Below, one piece after another: positions 9,130 to 17,438 of a DNA stretch of 64,000 bases. The DNA is from UBA4742 sp963734965 (GTDB taxonomy: Bacteria > Actinomycetota > Acidimicrobiia > Acidimicrobiales > Acidimicrobilacustridaceae). The notes under the pieces are model-generated. The model was not told the origin of the DNA, ran no database searches, and worked only from the letters and a program-made list of their open reading frames with translations. The stretch is taken from assembly GCA_963734965.1 (NCBI GenBank), contig CAVTJK010000004.1:620001-684000 (forward strand), written 5' to 3'. Position 1 is the first letter of the stretch. Every line of letters starts with the position of its first letter. The position numbers and the translations under genes are program-made.

Positions 9130-10294
9130 GTGCCTCTCGGGACCAGACCGCTTCGTCGGCTGCCAATTGCCGGCCTGGCTGCCGCGCTCTTGCTGACCGC
9201 TCTCCCCATCTTGTCGGGCTCGGCTCACGCCGATCCGCTCGGCGATGCTCGGGCCAAAGCGGCTCAGATCAGCAGCCAATTGGCCGCGCTCGAGCAGAAG
9301 CAGATGCAGCTCGAGACCAAGGTCGAGATCGCCGAGCAGCGCCTGGCCGAGGCCAGCGCCGCCATCACACAGGCGCAGCAACATGTCGCCGAGGCCAACG
9401 CCGCCCTCGAGCAGAAGCAATCCGACCTGACCGCGTTCGCCGTCGAGTCCTACGTGTCGGGCAACGATCCGCAGAGCTTCGAGGCCGGGATGATGGACCC
9501 GGGTCCGTCGGCGTCGGTGAAGACCGGCTACCTGACCTCGCTGAGCGGCACGAGCAGCGACCTCATCGATCAGGTCAAGGCCACCCGCCAGCACGCCGAG
9601 CAGCAGCAGGCCGCGCTGGGACGCGCTCGTGACGCCGCCCAGGCTCAGGTCAACGCAGCCAACTCGGCCAAGAAGAGCTCGGCCGCCGCCATCGCCCAGC
9701 AGCACGCCATCCAGCAACAGGTCAACGGACAGGTCGCCCAACTCGTCGCCGCCGATCAGCAACGACGCCGCCGCCGCCGCCCAACAGATCGCCGTCGCCG
9801 CCGCCGCGAGGGTCAAGGCCAACCCGGCCGCGACCACCGGCCGCGTCGCCATCTCGCCCCACGCCGGATCGGGCGGGGCCGTCTCCAGCCCTGGCGTCGT
9901 GCCCAACGCGCCGCCGCCCTCGAGCCGCGCCGGCGTCGCCGTCGCCGCCGCGCTCAGCAAGCGAGGCTCGCCCTACGTCTGGGGCGCCGCCGGTCCGAAC
10001 ACGTTCGACTGCTCAGGCCTGGTCATGTGGGCCTGGGCCCAGGCCGGAGTCGGCCTTCCCCATTTCACGGGCAGCCAGATGTCCGCCACCCGACCGATTG
10101 CCGTGTCTCAGCTGCAACCAGGCGACCTCGTGTTCGTCTGGGGACCAGGTGAGGGCGGCGGGCCTCCGGGCCACGTCGGTCTTTACATCGGGGGCGGACA
10201 GATGGTGCATGCCCCACACGCCGGAGCCACGGTTACCGTGGTGTCCATCTATTGGTGGCCCGGCGCCACGATCGCCGCCGGCCGAGTCGTCTGA
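9130..10294 (+). CDS. secreted NlpC/P60 peptidoglycan endopeptidase with coiled-coil N terminus, frame broken near 9762
   Basis: A cell-wall hydrolase of about 388 residues that would cleave peptide stems of peptidoglycan. The first 35 residues form a signal peptide (LPIAGLAAALLL, cleavage after SAHA). Residues 40-210 are a coiled coil rich in Ala, Glu and Gln. A net +1 shift at 9757-9766 separates this part from the C-terminal NlpC/P60 domain, which carries the catalytic Cys in NTFDCSGLVMWAWAQAG and the His in PPGHVGLYIGGG. The layout matches actinobacterial RipA-like proteins. The GTG start at 9130 is chosen because it directly precedes the signal peptide. Two direct copies of ATTGTGACGA at 9068 and 9080 lie in its upstream region. 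Confidence 0.87.
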
Positions 10295-10353
10295 CCACGG
10301 GTCTCTCGCCCTCCCCCCACGTCGACGACTCGGCCGCCGGCACCACCTGCTGG

Positions 10354-10375
10354 CCTCGGCGATAATCCGCCGAGG
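10354..10375. terminator. hairpin between convergent genes
   Basis: CCTCGGCG, loop ATAATC, CGCCGAGG is a perfect 8-bp stem placed 60 bases after the NlpC/P60 gene. There is no T-run. It may end transcription from one or both of the converging genes. Confidence 0.5.
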
Positions 10376-10517
10376 CGGGCTTCGCCCATCCGGGCCTCAC
10401 CCGGCGAGCGGCTCCGCCCCTGCTCCGCCGCGTCACACCGGTCGGCCAGCCTCCCGACGGGCGCTTCGCCATCCGGGCCGCACCCGGCGAGCGGCTCCGC
10501 CCTGCTCCGCCCCGTCA
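10372..10517. repeat. direct repeat family B, two copies of about 62 bp
   Basis: Copies at 10372-10435 and 10456-10517 share the order GGGCTTCGCC, CATCCGGGC, CACCCGGCGAGCGGCTCCGC, CTGCTCCGCC, CGTCA with small indels between them. Each contains inverted pieces (CCGGGC and GCCCGG types) that can pair. They fill the space between the convergent NlpC/P60 and deazaflavin-type oxidoreductase genes; the second copy reaches the stop codon of the latter. Confidence 0.65.
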
Positions 10518-10949
10518 GTGGGGTTCGAGGATGACGAGAGGGATCTCGCGGTCGGTCGAGGCCTGGTACTGGTCATAGGCCGGCCACACCTCGGTGGCCC
10601 GCGCCCACCACTCGGCCTTCTCGTCTCCGCTCGCCACCCGAGCGCGCAAGTCATGCACGTCAGGGCCGTCCTGCAACGCGACGTCGGGGTTCTCGACCAG
10701 GTTGAGGTACCAAACGGGATGCTTCGGAGCGCCGCCCATCGATGCGACCACGGCGTAGCGGTCACCGTGGGCAACGCGCATCAGCGGTGACTTGCGCAGC
10801 TTGCCGGACTTGCGGCCCCGCGTCGTGAGGATCACACACGGCTTGCCCTCGAGCAGGTTGCCCTCGGCCCCTCCGGTCGACTCGTACTGCTCAACCTGCT
10901 CGACGATCGGGCCCCACGGACTGGGGTCGTATTCACCCTCGAGTGGCAT
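10515..10949 (-). CDS. nitroreductase/deazaflavin (F420)-dependent oxidoreductase of the Ddn family
   Basis: A 144-residue split-barrel protein of the Ddn-like group, which use F420H2 to reduce quinones or nitro compounds. Typical segments are EGKPCVILTTRGRKSGKLRK, where the cofactor phosphate binds, then YAVVASMGGAPKHPVWYLNL and NPDVALQDG. ATG 10949 has GGAAGGGAG ten bases upstream and gives the family's usual length, so I reject longer upstream starts. It is transcribed towards the NlpC/P60 gene. F420 use is family knowledge; the substrate is unknown. Confidence 0.9.
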   Translation of the reverse strand: MPLEGEYDPSPWGPIVEQVEQYESTGGAEGNLLEGKPCVILTTRGRKSGKLRKSPLMRVAHGDRYAVVASMGGAPKHPVWYLNLVENPDVALQDGPDVHDLRARVASGDEKAEWWARATEVWPAYDQYQASTDREIPLVILEPH

Positions 10950-11082
10950 GGTCGCTCCCTTCCTCTGCGCTGCGGCGCGGACTTCGCAGGCTACAGAGAT
11001 GGCATCGAGACGCCGCACTAGTGTCCGAGTCGCACTCACCACGTGAGGCTCAACTCTCATCCCAGCCACTTCGGAGGCCAAC

Positions 11083-11637
11083 ATGCCCATCGACACCCTG
11101 ATCGCCTACGCCGGCGTCTACGCCAACGTCGACGATGCTCTCGCCGACTACGACGCCATCAAGGACCTGCACACCGAGGCGGGACTGATCGACGCCTTCG
11201 ACGCGTCGGTCATCGAGCGCAAGGACGACGGCAAGGTCAAGATCGTCAAGAAGCACGAGACGCCCACCCGGGTCGGTGGCGTGCTCGGTGGCGGCGCCGG
11301 ACTGGCCACTGGGCTGGTGATCGCCCTCTTCCCCGCCGCCGCCATCGGTGCCGGACTCCTGGCCGGTGCCACCGCCGGTGGAGCGCGCCTCGGGGCGTGG
11401 GCCGGTCACGCCGCCGGGGGGATGAGCCGAAGCGACCTCAAGGACCTCGGCGAGCACCTCGACGAGGGCCAGGCCGGACTGGTGCTGGTCGGCGTCTCGG
11501 ACATGCAGGCCAAGATCGACCGGGCCATGAGCCACGCCTTGAAGAAGGAGCAGAAGCAGCTCAAGGCCGACCGCAAGGCGGCAGAGAAGGACGCCGAGGA
11601 CGCCGAGAAGGCCGAGGACGCCGACAAGAAGAGCTGA
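11083..11637 (+). CDS. DUF1269-type membrane protein
   Basis: A 184-residue protein resembling the DUF1269 family. The N-terminal domain (DTLIAYAGVYANVDDALADY) is followed by a Gly/Ala-rich hydrophobic hairpin at about residues 66-110 (GGVLGGGAGLATGLVIALF, then AGLLAGATAGG). The highly charged C-terminal tail from residue 145 is Lys/Glu/Asp/Ala-rich and probably helical. The family has no settled function and is often linked to stress. The start follows ACTTCGGAGGCCAAC. Confidence 0.75.
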   Translation: MPIDTLIAYAGVYANVDDALADYDAIKDLHTEAGLIDAFDASVIERKDDGKVKIVKKHETPTRVGGVLGGGAGLATGLVIALFPAAAIGAGLLAGATAGGARLGAWAGHAAGGMSRSDLKDLGEHLDEGQAGLVLVGVSDMQAKIDRAMSHALKKEQKQLKADRKAAEKDAEDAEKAEDADKKS

Positions 11638-11654
11638 CCCCGTCCGTCCCGTGC

Positions 11655-11760
11655 ATCGCGGCGGCAGATGACCACACCAGAGGTGTCGATCTGCCGCCGG
11701 GACGGCCCCAACCCAATCGCGGCGGCAGATGACCACACCAGAGGTGTCGATCTGCCGCCG
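11655..11760. repeat. hairpin repeat family C, two identical 45-bp copies
   Basis: The same 45 bases occur at 11655-11699 and 11716-11760 without a mismatch. Each copy is a hairpin: outer stem CGGCGGCAGAT with ATCTGCCGCCG, inner stem ACACC-AGA-GGTGT. They lie between the convergent DUF1269 and marR genes and could form a two-way terminator. Exact identity suggests a recent duplication or gene conversion. Confidence 0.85.
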
Positions 11761-11808
11761 CGTTGTGGGACGGGCAGGGCGTGGTGGGGGCGTGCGGGAG
11801 CCGGGGAA

Positions 11809-12300
11809 TCAGAGGTCGACGGCGGGGTGGGATCCCGGTGGGTACGCCTCGAGGTAGGCCTCGAGGGCGGCCCGCACCGTGGCCAGGTCGGACGCGCCCA
11901 CGAGCGCCTCCCACTCGCGCTCGGCCTCGAGCCAGCGCGTGCGCCCGTCGCGGAGCTTCTCCTCGCCCATGTCGGTGAGGGTGAGGACCCGGGCCCGCCG
12001 ATCGGCCGGATGCGGGGCGCGCTGGACGATGCCGGCCTGTTCGAGGGCATTGACCACCTCGGACGTCGACTGCTTGGTGACGCCCAGGTGGTGAGCCAGC
12101 TCGACGGTGGTGACGTTGTCGTGGGTGGCGAGGTAGCGCGCCGCGAAGCCGTGCACGACCGTCAGCCGCGTCGGACCGGTCTGCGGCTTGGCCGCCGCCA
12201 GCCGATCCAGCATGGCCTTGGCCGTGCGGATGAGCAGGAGCGGCAGCTCGTCGGCCGTGTCGTCCACGACATCGGCGTCAGCGGTTCTCCGGGCGGGCAT
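11809..12300 (-). CDS. MarR-family transcriptional regulator
   Basis: A 163-residue MarR-type winged-helix repressor. The DNA-binding part reads TVELAHHLGVTKQSTSEVVN (recognition helix) with the wing HPADRRARVLTLTDMGEEKL. MarR proteins bind palindromes as dimers and leave the DNA on contact with a small ligand. It diverges from the MMPL and MFS exporter genes; the 71-bp gap holds an imperfect palindrome that overlaps the exporter promoter. It therefore probably represses the exporters, and perhaps itself. Confidence 0.92.
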   Translation of the reverse strand: MPARRTADADVVDDTADELPLLLIRTAKAMLDRLAAAKPQTGPTRLTVVHGFAARYLATHDNVTTVELAHHLGVTKQSTSEVVNALEQAGIVQRAPHPADRRARVLTLTDMGEEKLRDGRTRWLEAEREWEALVGASDLATVRAALEAYLEAYPPGSHPAVDL

Positions 12301-12303
12301 GGT

Positions 12304-12332
12304 TTGACAGTATAGTCAGGTTCCCTTACTAT
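12304..12332 (+). promoter_or_regulatory. MMPL promoter with embedded MarR operator
   Basis: TTGACA at 12304-12309, a 17-base spacer and TACTAT at 12327-12332 form a strong sigma-70-type promoter for the MMPL gene at 12372. Within it, ATAGTCAGG-TTC-CCTTACTAT (12312-12332) is an inverted repeat with one mismatch in nine. It covers the spacer and the -10 box, so a bound dimer would exclude RNA polymerase. The neighbouring MarR protein is the natural candidate. Confidence 0.75.
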
Positions 12333-12371
12333 CTCAAGCTCACCCCCCGCACGGTTTCACCGGAGTCCCCC

Positions 12372-14579
12372 ATGTCCCTTCGTGCCCACGCCCGCTTCTG
12401 CTATCGCCAGCGCCGCTGGGTCGTGGCCTTCTGGGTGGCCGTCCTGGTCGGCGTCAACGTCCTCGCGGCTACGGCCGGCACCAACTTCACGACCAACTTC
12501 AGCGCGCCCAACACCGAGTCGACGCACGCCACCAACCTTCTGGCGGCCAACTTCAAGGCTCAGTCAGGGGACTCGGTGCAGGTCGTGATGGAAGGCACGC
12601 CCTCGATGACCGATCCGGCCGTGAAGGCCGACGTGGCGACGTTCCTCGCCGAGCTCGCCAAGGTGCCCCACGTGCTCAGCGTCAGCGATCCCTATGCCGG
12701 GACCGGCGGCATCTCCAAGTCGGGGACGGTCGGGCTGGCCAACGCTCAGCTCGACACCAAGGCGCAGGACATCCCCAACTCGGTCGGTCAGCAGATGATC
12801 ACTCTGGCCGAGCAGCACTCCGACTCGCACCTCCAGGTGCACCTCGGCGGCCAGCTCATCCAACAGTCCGAACGGCAGAAGCCACCGTCGTCCGAAGGCA
12901 TCGGCATCCTCGCCGCCATCATCATCCTGCTGATCGCCTTCGGCTCGGTGCTGGCCATGGCCCTGCCCATCGTCGTCGCCCTGACCGGCATCGCCGTCGG
13001 CCTGCCGATCATCGGCCTGCTCACGCACTTCTATCCGTTGCAGAGCTTCTCGACCACGTTGGCGGCGATGATCGGGATCGGCGTCGGGATCGACTACGCC
13101 CTCTTCGTGGTGACCCGCTACCGACAGGGGCTCCAAGCCGGCCTCGATCCTGAGGAAGCGGTCGTCACCGCCATCGACACGTCGGGCCGGGCCGTGTTGT
13201 TCGCCGGCCTCACCGTGATCATCGCGTTGTTGGGGATGCTCGCCATCGGGCTCTCGTTCATCAGCGGCCTCGGCATCGGCTCGGCGGCGGTGGTGGCCGT
13301 GACCGTGCTGGCCGCGGTGACGCTGCTGCCCGCGGTGCTCGGCTTCGTCGGCACCAAGATCGACAGCCTCAGTCTGCCGTGGGTGCACAAAGAGGGCGGT
13401 AGCACCCGCGAGACCGTCTGGCATCGCTGGAGCCGGTTCGTCCAGCGCCATCCCTGGCTGCTCACCATCGCCGGCCTGGCCATCGTCATCGCCCTCGCCC
13501 TGCCGGTGCTCTCCCTGCGACTCGGGTTCGTCGATGCCGGCAACGACCCCGTCGGATCGCAGACCCGGGTGGCCTATGACACGCTGGCCAAGGGCTTCGG
13601 GCCCGGGTTCAACGGACCGTTCCTGCTGGCGATCCAGCTGCCGCCCGGCGGTGATCACCAGGAGGATCTGGCCAAGCTCCAGTCGGCGGTGGCCTCGACG
13701 CCTGGGGTCGCGACGGCCACACCGGTCCTGACCAGCCCTTCGGGCACGACGGCGGTCATGCGCGTGTACCCGACCACCGCCCCTCAGGACGCCTCGACCA
13801 GCGCGCTGCTGCACAACCTGCGCGACCACGTGATCCCGGAGGCCACGGCCGGCACGGACCTCAAGGTCTACGTCGGCGGCTTCTCGGCGCTGACCGACGA
13901 CTTCGCCAACCTGCTCGGACAGCGGCTGCCGCTCTTCATCGGGGTCGTGATCCTGCTCAGCTTCCTGCTGCTGATGATCGTGTTCCGCTCGATCCTGGTG
14001 CCACTCAAGGCCGCCATCATGAACCTGCTGTCGATCGGCGCCGCCTACGGCGTGGTGGTGATGATCTTCCAGTACGGATGGGGCAAGGAGATCGTGGGCG
14101 TCGGCAAGGGCGGCCCGATCGAAGCCTTCATCCCGATCATGATGTTCGCCATCTTGTTCGGGCTGTCGATGGACTACGAGGTCTTCCTGCTGTCCCGCAT
14201 CCGAGAGGAGTACCTGCGCACCGGCGACAACGGCCAGTCGGTCGCCGACGGGTTGTCGGCCACCGCTCGGGTCATCACCGCCGCCGCCGCCATCATGTGC
14301 ACGTTCTTCCTGTCGTTCGTGCTCGGCGACAACATCATCATCAAGCTGTTCGGCATCGGCTTCGCCAGCGCCATCTTCATCGACGCCACGCTGATCCGCA
14401 TGGTCATCGTGCCGTCGACCATGGAGCTGCTGGGTGACGCCAACTGGTGGTTGCCCGGTTGGCTCGACCGCATCCTCCCCCACCTCGACGTCGAAGGTCT
14501 CTCGCTCGAGGTACCCGAATCCGACGAGCGGCCCGACTCCGACACCGAGCCCGAACCCGTCCCCGTGGGAGCGCCGTGA
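12372..14579 (+). CDS. MMPL/RND-family transporter
   Basis: A 735-residue transporter of the MMPL type, a branch of the RND family that exports lipids or drugs with proton motive force. One membrane helix near residue 20 precedes a periplasmic domain; helices cluster at about 175-320 and again at 520-680, giving the two-fold repeat of the family. The conserved GIGVGIDYALFVVTRYRQGL and its repeat partner GLSMDYEVFLLSRIREEYL hold the proton-relay Asp-Tyr pairs. The ATG follows CCGGAG. The stop overlaps the MFS start in a GTGA, so both exporters are one unit under the MarR operator. Confidence 0.95.
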   Translation: MSLRAHARFCYRQRRWVVAFWVAVLVGVNVLAATAGTNFTTNFSAPNTESTHATNLLAANFKAQSGDSVQVVMEGTPSMTDPAVKADVATFLAELAKVPHVLSVSDPYAGTGGISKSGTVGLANAQLDTKAQDIPNSVGQQMITLAEQHSDSHLQVHLGGQLIQQSERQKPPSSEGIGILAAIIILLIAFGSVLAMALPIVVALTGIAVGLPIIGLLTHFYPLQSFSTTLAAMIGIGVGIDYALFVVTRYRQGLQAGLDPEEAVVTAIDTSGRAVLFAGLTVIIALLGMLAIGLSFISGLGIGSAAVVAVTVLAAVTLLPAVLGFVGTKIDSLSLPWVHKEGGSTRETVWHRWSRFVQRHPWLLTIAGLAIVIALALPVLSLRLGFVDAGNDPVGSQTRVAYDTLAKGFGPGFNGPFLLAIQLPPGGDHQEDLAKLQSAVASTPGVATATPVLTSPSGTTAVMRVYPTTAPQDASTSALLHNLRDHVIPEATAGTDLKVYVGGFSALTDDFANLLGQRLPLFIGVVILLSFLLLMIVFRSILVPLKAAIMNLLSIGAAYGVVVMIFQYGWGKEIVGVGKGGPIEAFIPIMMFAILFGLSMDYEVFLLSRIREEYLRTGDNGQSVADGLSATARVITAAAAIMCTFFLSFVLGDNIIIKLFGIGFASAIFIDATLIRMVIVPSTMELLGDANWWLPGWLDRILPHLDVEGLSLEVPESDERPDSDTEPEPVPVGAP

Positions 14580-16315
14580 GCACCACCATCCCGCCGATCG
14601 AATCCGCCGGCCCGGCCCCCGACGCCGAGACCGACGCCGACAGGACCGCCGCCCGCATCTACGCCCGGCGGTGGTGGACCCTGGCCGTCCTGTGCCTGAG
14701 CCTGCTGATCGTGTTCGTGGGCAACTCGAGCCTCAACGTCACCATCCCGACGCTGTCGCGTGAGCTCGGCGCGACGACCGCACAACTGCAATGGGTCATC
14801 GCCATCTATTCGCTCGTGTTCGCCGGTCTGCTCTTCTCGACTGGCGCCATCGGCGACCGCTTCGGGCGCAAGGGCGCCCTGCAGTTCGGTCTCGTCGTGT
14901 ACCTGGTCGCCTGCGTGCTGGCCACGAAGTCGAATGCGATGTCGCAGCTGATCGCCTGCCGGGCCCTCATGGGCGTCGGTGCCGCCTTCATCATGCCGTC
15001 GACGCTGTCCATCCTCGTCAACGTGTTCCCGCCCGAAGAGCGGGCCAAGGCCATCGCCATCTGGGCCAGCGTCACCGGCGCCGCCGGCGTCATCGGACCG
15101 GTGGCCAGCGGCTACCTGCTCGGCCACTTCTGGTTCGGATCGGTCTTCTTCGTCAACGTGCCCATCCTGATCGTGGCGCTGGTGTCGGGCTGGTTCCTCG
15201 TACCCAAGTCCAAGGACCCCGAGCAGGGCCAGCTCGATCCGCTCGGTGCCCTGTTGTCGATCGTCGGGATCGTGGCGCTCGTCTACGGCCTGATCCAGGC
15301 CCCGACCGACGGTTGGGGCAGTCCAGCCACGCTGGCCGCGTTTGTGGTCGCCGCCATCGTGCTGAGCCTGTTCGTGGCGTGGGAGCTCCACGTCGACGAA
15401 CCCATGCTCGACATCCGCTACTTCCGCAAGCCCGCCTTCAGCACCGGCACGGGCGGGATGATCCTCGTCTTCTTGTCCATGTACGGCGTGATGTTCCTGC
15501 TCACCCAGTACTTCCAGCTCATCCTGGGCTACACCCCGCTCGGCACGGCCCTGCGGTTCCTGCCCATGGCGCCCATCATGATCGTGATCTCGCCGCTCAC
15601 GCCGCGGTTCAGCAAGCGCTTCGGCGCCAACCGCGCCGTGGCCTTCGGCATGGTGTGCGTGGCCGTTGGCATGCTCGTGTTCCGCGGTCTGAGCTCCCAG
15701 ACGTCGTACTGGTACATCCTGCTCGGCCTGGTGCCGCTGGTGAGCGGGATCGCCCTGTGCATGTCACCGATGACGGCGGCCATCATGTCGGCGGTTCCGC
15801 CCCGCCGCGCCGGGGCCGGCTCGGCCATGAACGACGCGACACGCGAGCTCGGCGCCGCCCTCGGCATCGCCCTCATGGGCAGCGTGGCCGCCTCGCAGTA
15901 CGCCAACCAGATCAACCACCTGACCAAGCACCTCCCCGCAGCATCCCAAGCCAAGGCCCAGACGTCGTTGGCCGACGCCTTGGCGACGGCCGACAAGCTC
16001 CCCGGCGCGGCGGGCAAGGCGCTCAGCATCGGCGCCCAGCACGCGTTCATCGACGGCGTGCACCTGGCCGTCACCGCTGGCGCCATCCTGGCTCTGATCG
16101 CGGCGGTCACCGTCTGGCGGTGGCTCCCCCGTCAACTCGGCGACGAGTCGTCGATGGCGGGTCCGATCGAGTCCCTCGAAGACACCGTCGAGCTGGGTCT
16201 GGCCGGAGTCGAACCTGCCTTCGCCGATCGCAGCGAGAGCGACGCCGAGATCGAGGCCGACGAGTCCGAGGCCGAAAGCACCGGCTCGAGCGCGGCCGAG
16301 ACCACCTCGGCCTAG
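14576..16315 (+). CDS. MFS drug/solute exporter, DHA2 (EmrB/QacA) family
   Basis: A 579-residue, 14-helix proton antiporter of the DHA2 group. Motif A is seen as GAIGDRFGRKGAL and motif C as IWASVTGAAGVIGPVASGYL. The first helix (TLAVLCLSLLIVFVG) carries the family's NSSLNVTIPTL. The C-terminal 60 residues after the last helix are acidic (Glu, Asp, Ser), an extension unusual in length. The GTG start overlaps the MMPL stop and has GGAG just before it. The pair may handle the same toxic compound that MarR senses; the substrate is unknown. Confidence 0.94.
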   Translation: MSTTIPPIESAGPAPDAETDADRTAARIYARRWWTLAVLCLSLLIVFVGNSSLNVTIPTLSRELGATTAQLQWVIAIYSLVFAGLLFSTGAIGDRFGRKGALQFGLVVYLVACVLATKSNAMSQLIACRALMGVGAAFIMPSTLSILVNVFPPEERAKAIAIWASVTGAAGVIGPVASGYLLGHFWFGSVFFVNVPILIVALVSGWFLVPKSKDPEQGQLDPLGALLSIVGIVALVYGLIQAPTDGWGSPATLAAFVVAAIVLSLFVAWELHVDEPMLDIRYFRKPAFSTGTGGMILVFLSMYGVMFLLTQYFQLILGYTPLGTALRFLPMAPIMIVISPLTPRFSKRFGANRAVAFGMVCVAVGMLVFRGLSSQTSYWYILLGLVPLVSGIALCMSPMTAAIMSAVPPRRAGAGSAMNDATRELGAALGIALMGSVAASQYANQINHLTKHLPAASQAKAQTSLADALATADKLPGAAGKALSIGAQHAFIDGVHLAVTAGAILALIAAVTVWRWLPRQLGDESSMAGPIESLEDTVELGLAGVEPAFADRSESDAEIEADESEAESTGSSAAETTSA

Positions 16316-16322
16316 CGCGCGT

Positions 16323-16444
16323 CGCCAACGCTCCGGCGCTGATCGACCCATACGGTCGACGACTGCCGGAGCGACGCATAGAGCTGGCCAACCCGCCAAC
16401 GCTCCGGCGCTGATCGACGCCCAGGGTCGACCGCAGCCGGAGCG
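16323..16444. repeat. hairpin repeat family D, two copies of 51 bp
   Basis: Copies at 16323-16373 and 16394-16444 start with CGCCAACGCTCCGGCGCTGA and end with GCCGGAGCG; the middle differs. Each folds through CGCTCCGGC pairing with GCCGGAGCG, and an inner TCGAC/GTCGA pair. They fill the gap between the convergent MFS and ABC genes, and probably act as a two-way terminator. Confidence 0.8.
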
Positions 16445-16456
16445 TGTCAATCCTGG

Positions 16457-17438
16457 TCAGGCCGAGCCGGCGATGAGCTCTTTGAGGTCGGTCGGGGCGG
16501 TTCGGCGACGGAAGTCGTGGGCCGTGAGTCCCGTGACCGTCGTGGTCGTGGTGGCCCGGGCGGTCGCTGAGCGACGCAGCCCGAACAGCGGAGCCAGCTC
16601 GCCGAAGTAGCCGCCCGGGGCGATGGTGCTGACGCGCTCGACCGTGGCGTCGAACCGTTCGCGGACGATTTCGATCTCGCCGCTCTCGACGATGTAGACG
16701 AGGTCGCCCGGGTCGCCCTGGTGGAACAGGGCCTCGCCCGATTCGAGCCGTCGCAACTCGGGAGGTCGGCTCGACGACGCCAGTGCCGGGCTCAGTTCGA
16801 CGACCGCGTCGGCCAGGGGCAGCAGGCGCTCGTCGTGGGTCGCGACGACCACGATCCGACCAGGACCGGCGACCGAGCGCAACAGGCGCAACACGCCCTC
16901 GACCTGGACGTAGTCGAGGTGGGCGGTCGGCTCGTCGGCCAGCACCAGCGCCGGATCGTGAGCGAGCGCCCGGGCGATGGCGACGCGCTGTTGCTGCCCA
17001 CCCGACAGCTCGGATGGCCGATGTCCGGCTCGGTCGGCCAGATCGACCTGCTCGAGACGGTGGGCGGCGATGCGACGGGCCGCCCGGGTGCGCACCCCCG
17101 AGACGACGAGCGGGGCGGCCACGTTCTCGAGCGCGGTGAGACTCGGCACGAGGTTGAAGGCCTGGAACACGATCCCGACCGAGTGGCGCCGATAGTCGCT
17201 GAGGGCCTTGCCCGCGAGTGCGGTCACGTCCAGGTCGCCGAGATGGATGGTCCCCGACGTCGGTGTCAGCAGCGACGCCATGGCTGACAGCAAGGTCGTC
17301 TTGCCACAACCGCTGGCGCCGAGCAGCAAGCACCAGCTGGCCATCGGTCACGTCGAGGTCGAGGTGGTCGATCGGGCGAACGGTGTAGCCGCCGCTCGAG
17401 TACTCGATCGTCAGGTCGCGCACGCGCAGATCGGTCAT
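16457..17438 (-). CDS. ABC transporter ATPase fused to a C-terminal cyclic-nucleotide-binding domain, frame broken near 17328
   Basis: A LolD/MacB-like ATPase of about 326 residues. The nucleotide-binding domain shows Walker A GASGCGKTT, signature LSGGQQQRVAIARAL, Walker B ALVLADEPT and the switch His in VVATHDERLL. From about residue 230 a cNMP-binding beta-roll follows (LFHQGDPGDLVYIVESGEI, then GGYFGELAPLFG). A net +1 T at 17326-17331 separates the N-terminal 35 residues (MTDLRVRDLTIEYSSGGY). ATG 17438 overlaps the FtsX permease stop (ATGA). Fusion of an exporter ATPase with such a sensor is unusual; ligand binding could gate ATP hydrolysis. Confidence 0.9.

Noticed and set aside
12564..14483. 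Long minus-strand frame opposite the MMPL gene
   Set aside because: Composition is rich in His, Asp, Gly and Arg, as expected of the complement of a GC-rich gene; no domain is seen.
11655..16444. CRISPR array
   Set aside because: The repeats occur only twice each, are hairpins with longer imperfect middles, and no cas gene is present.
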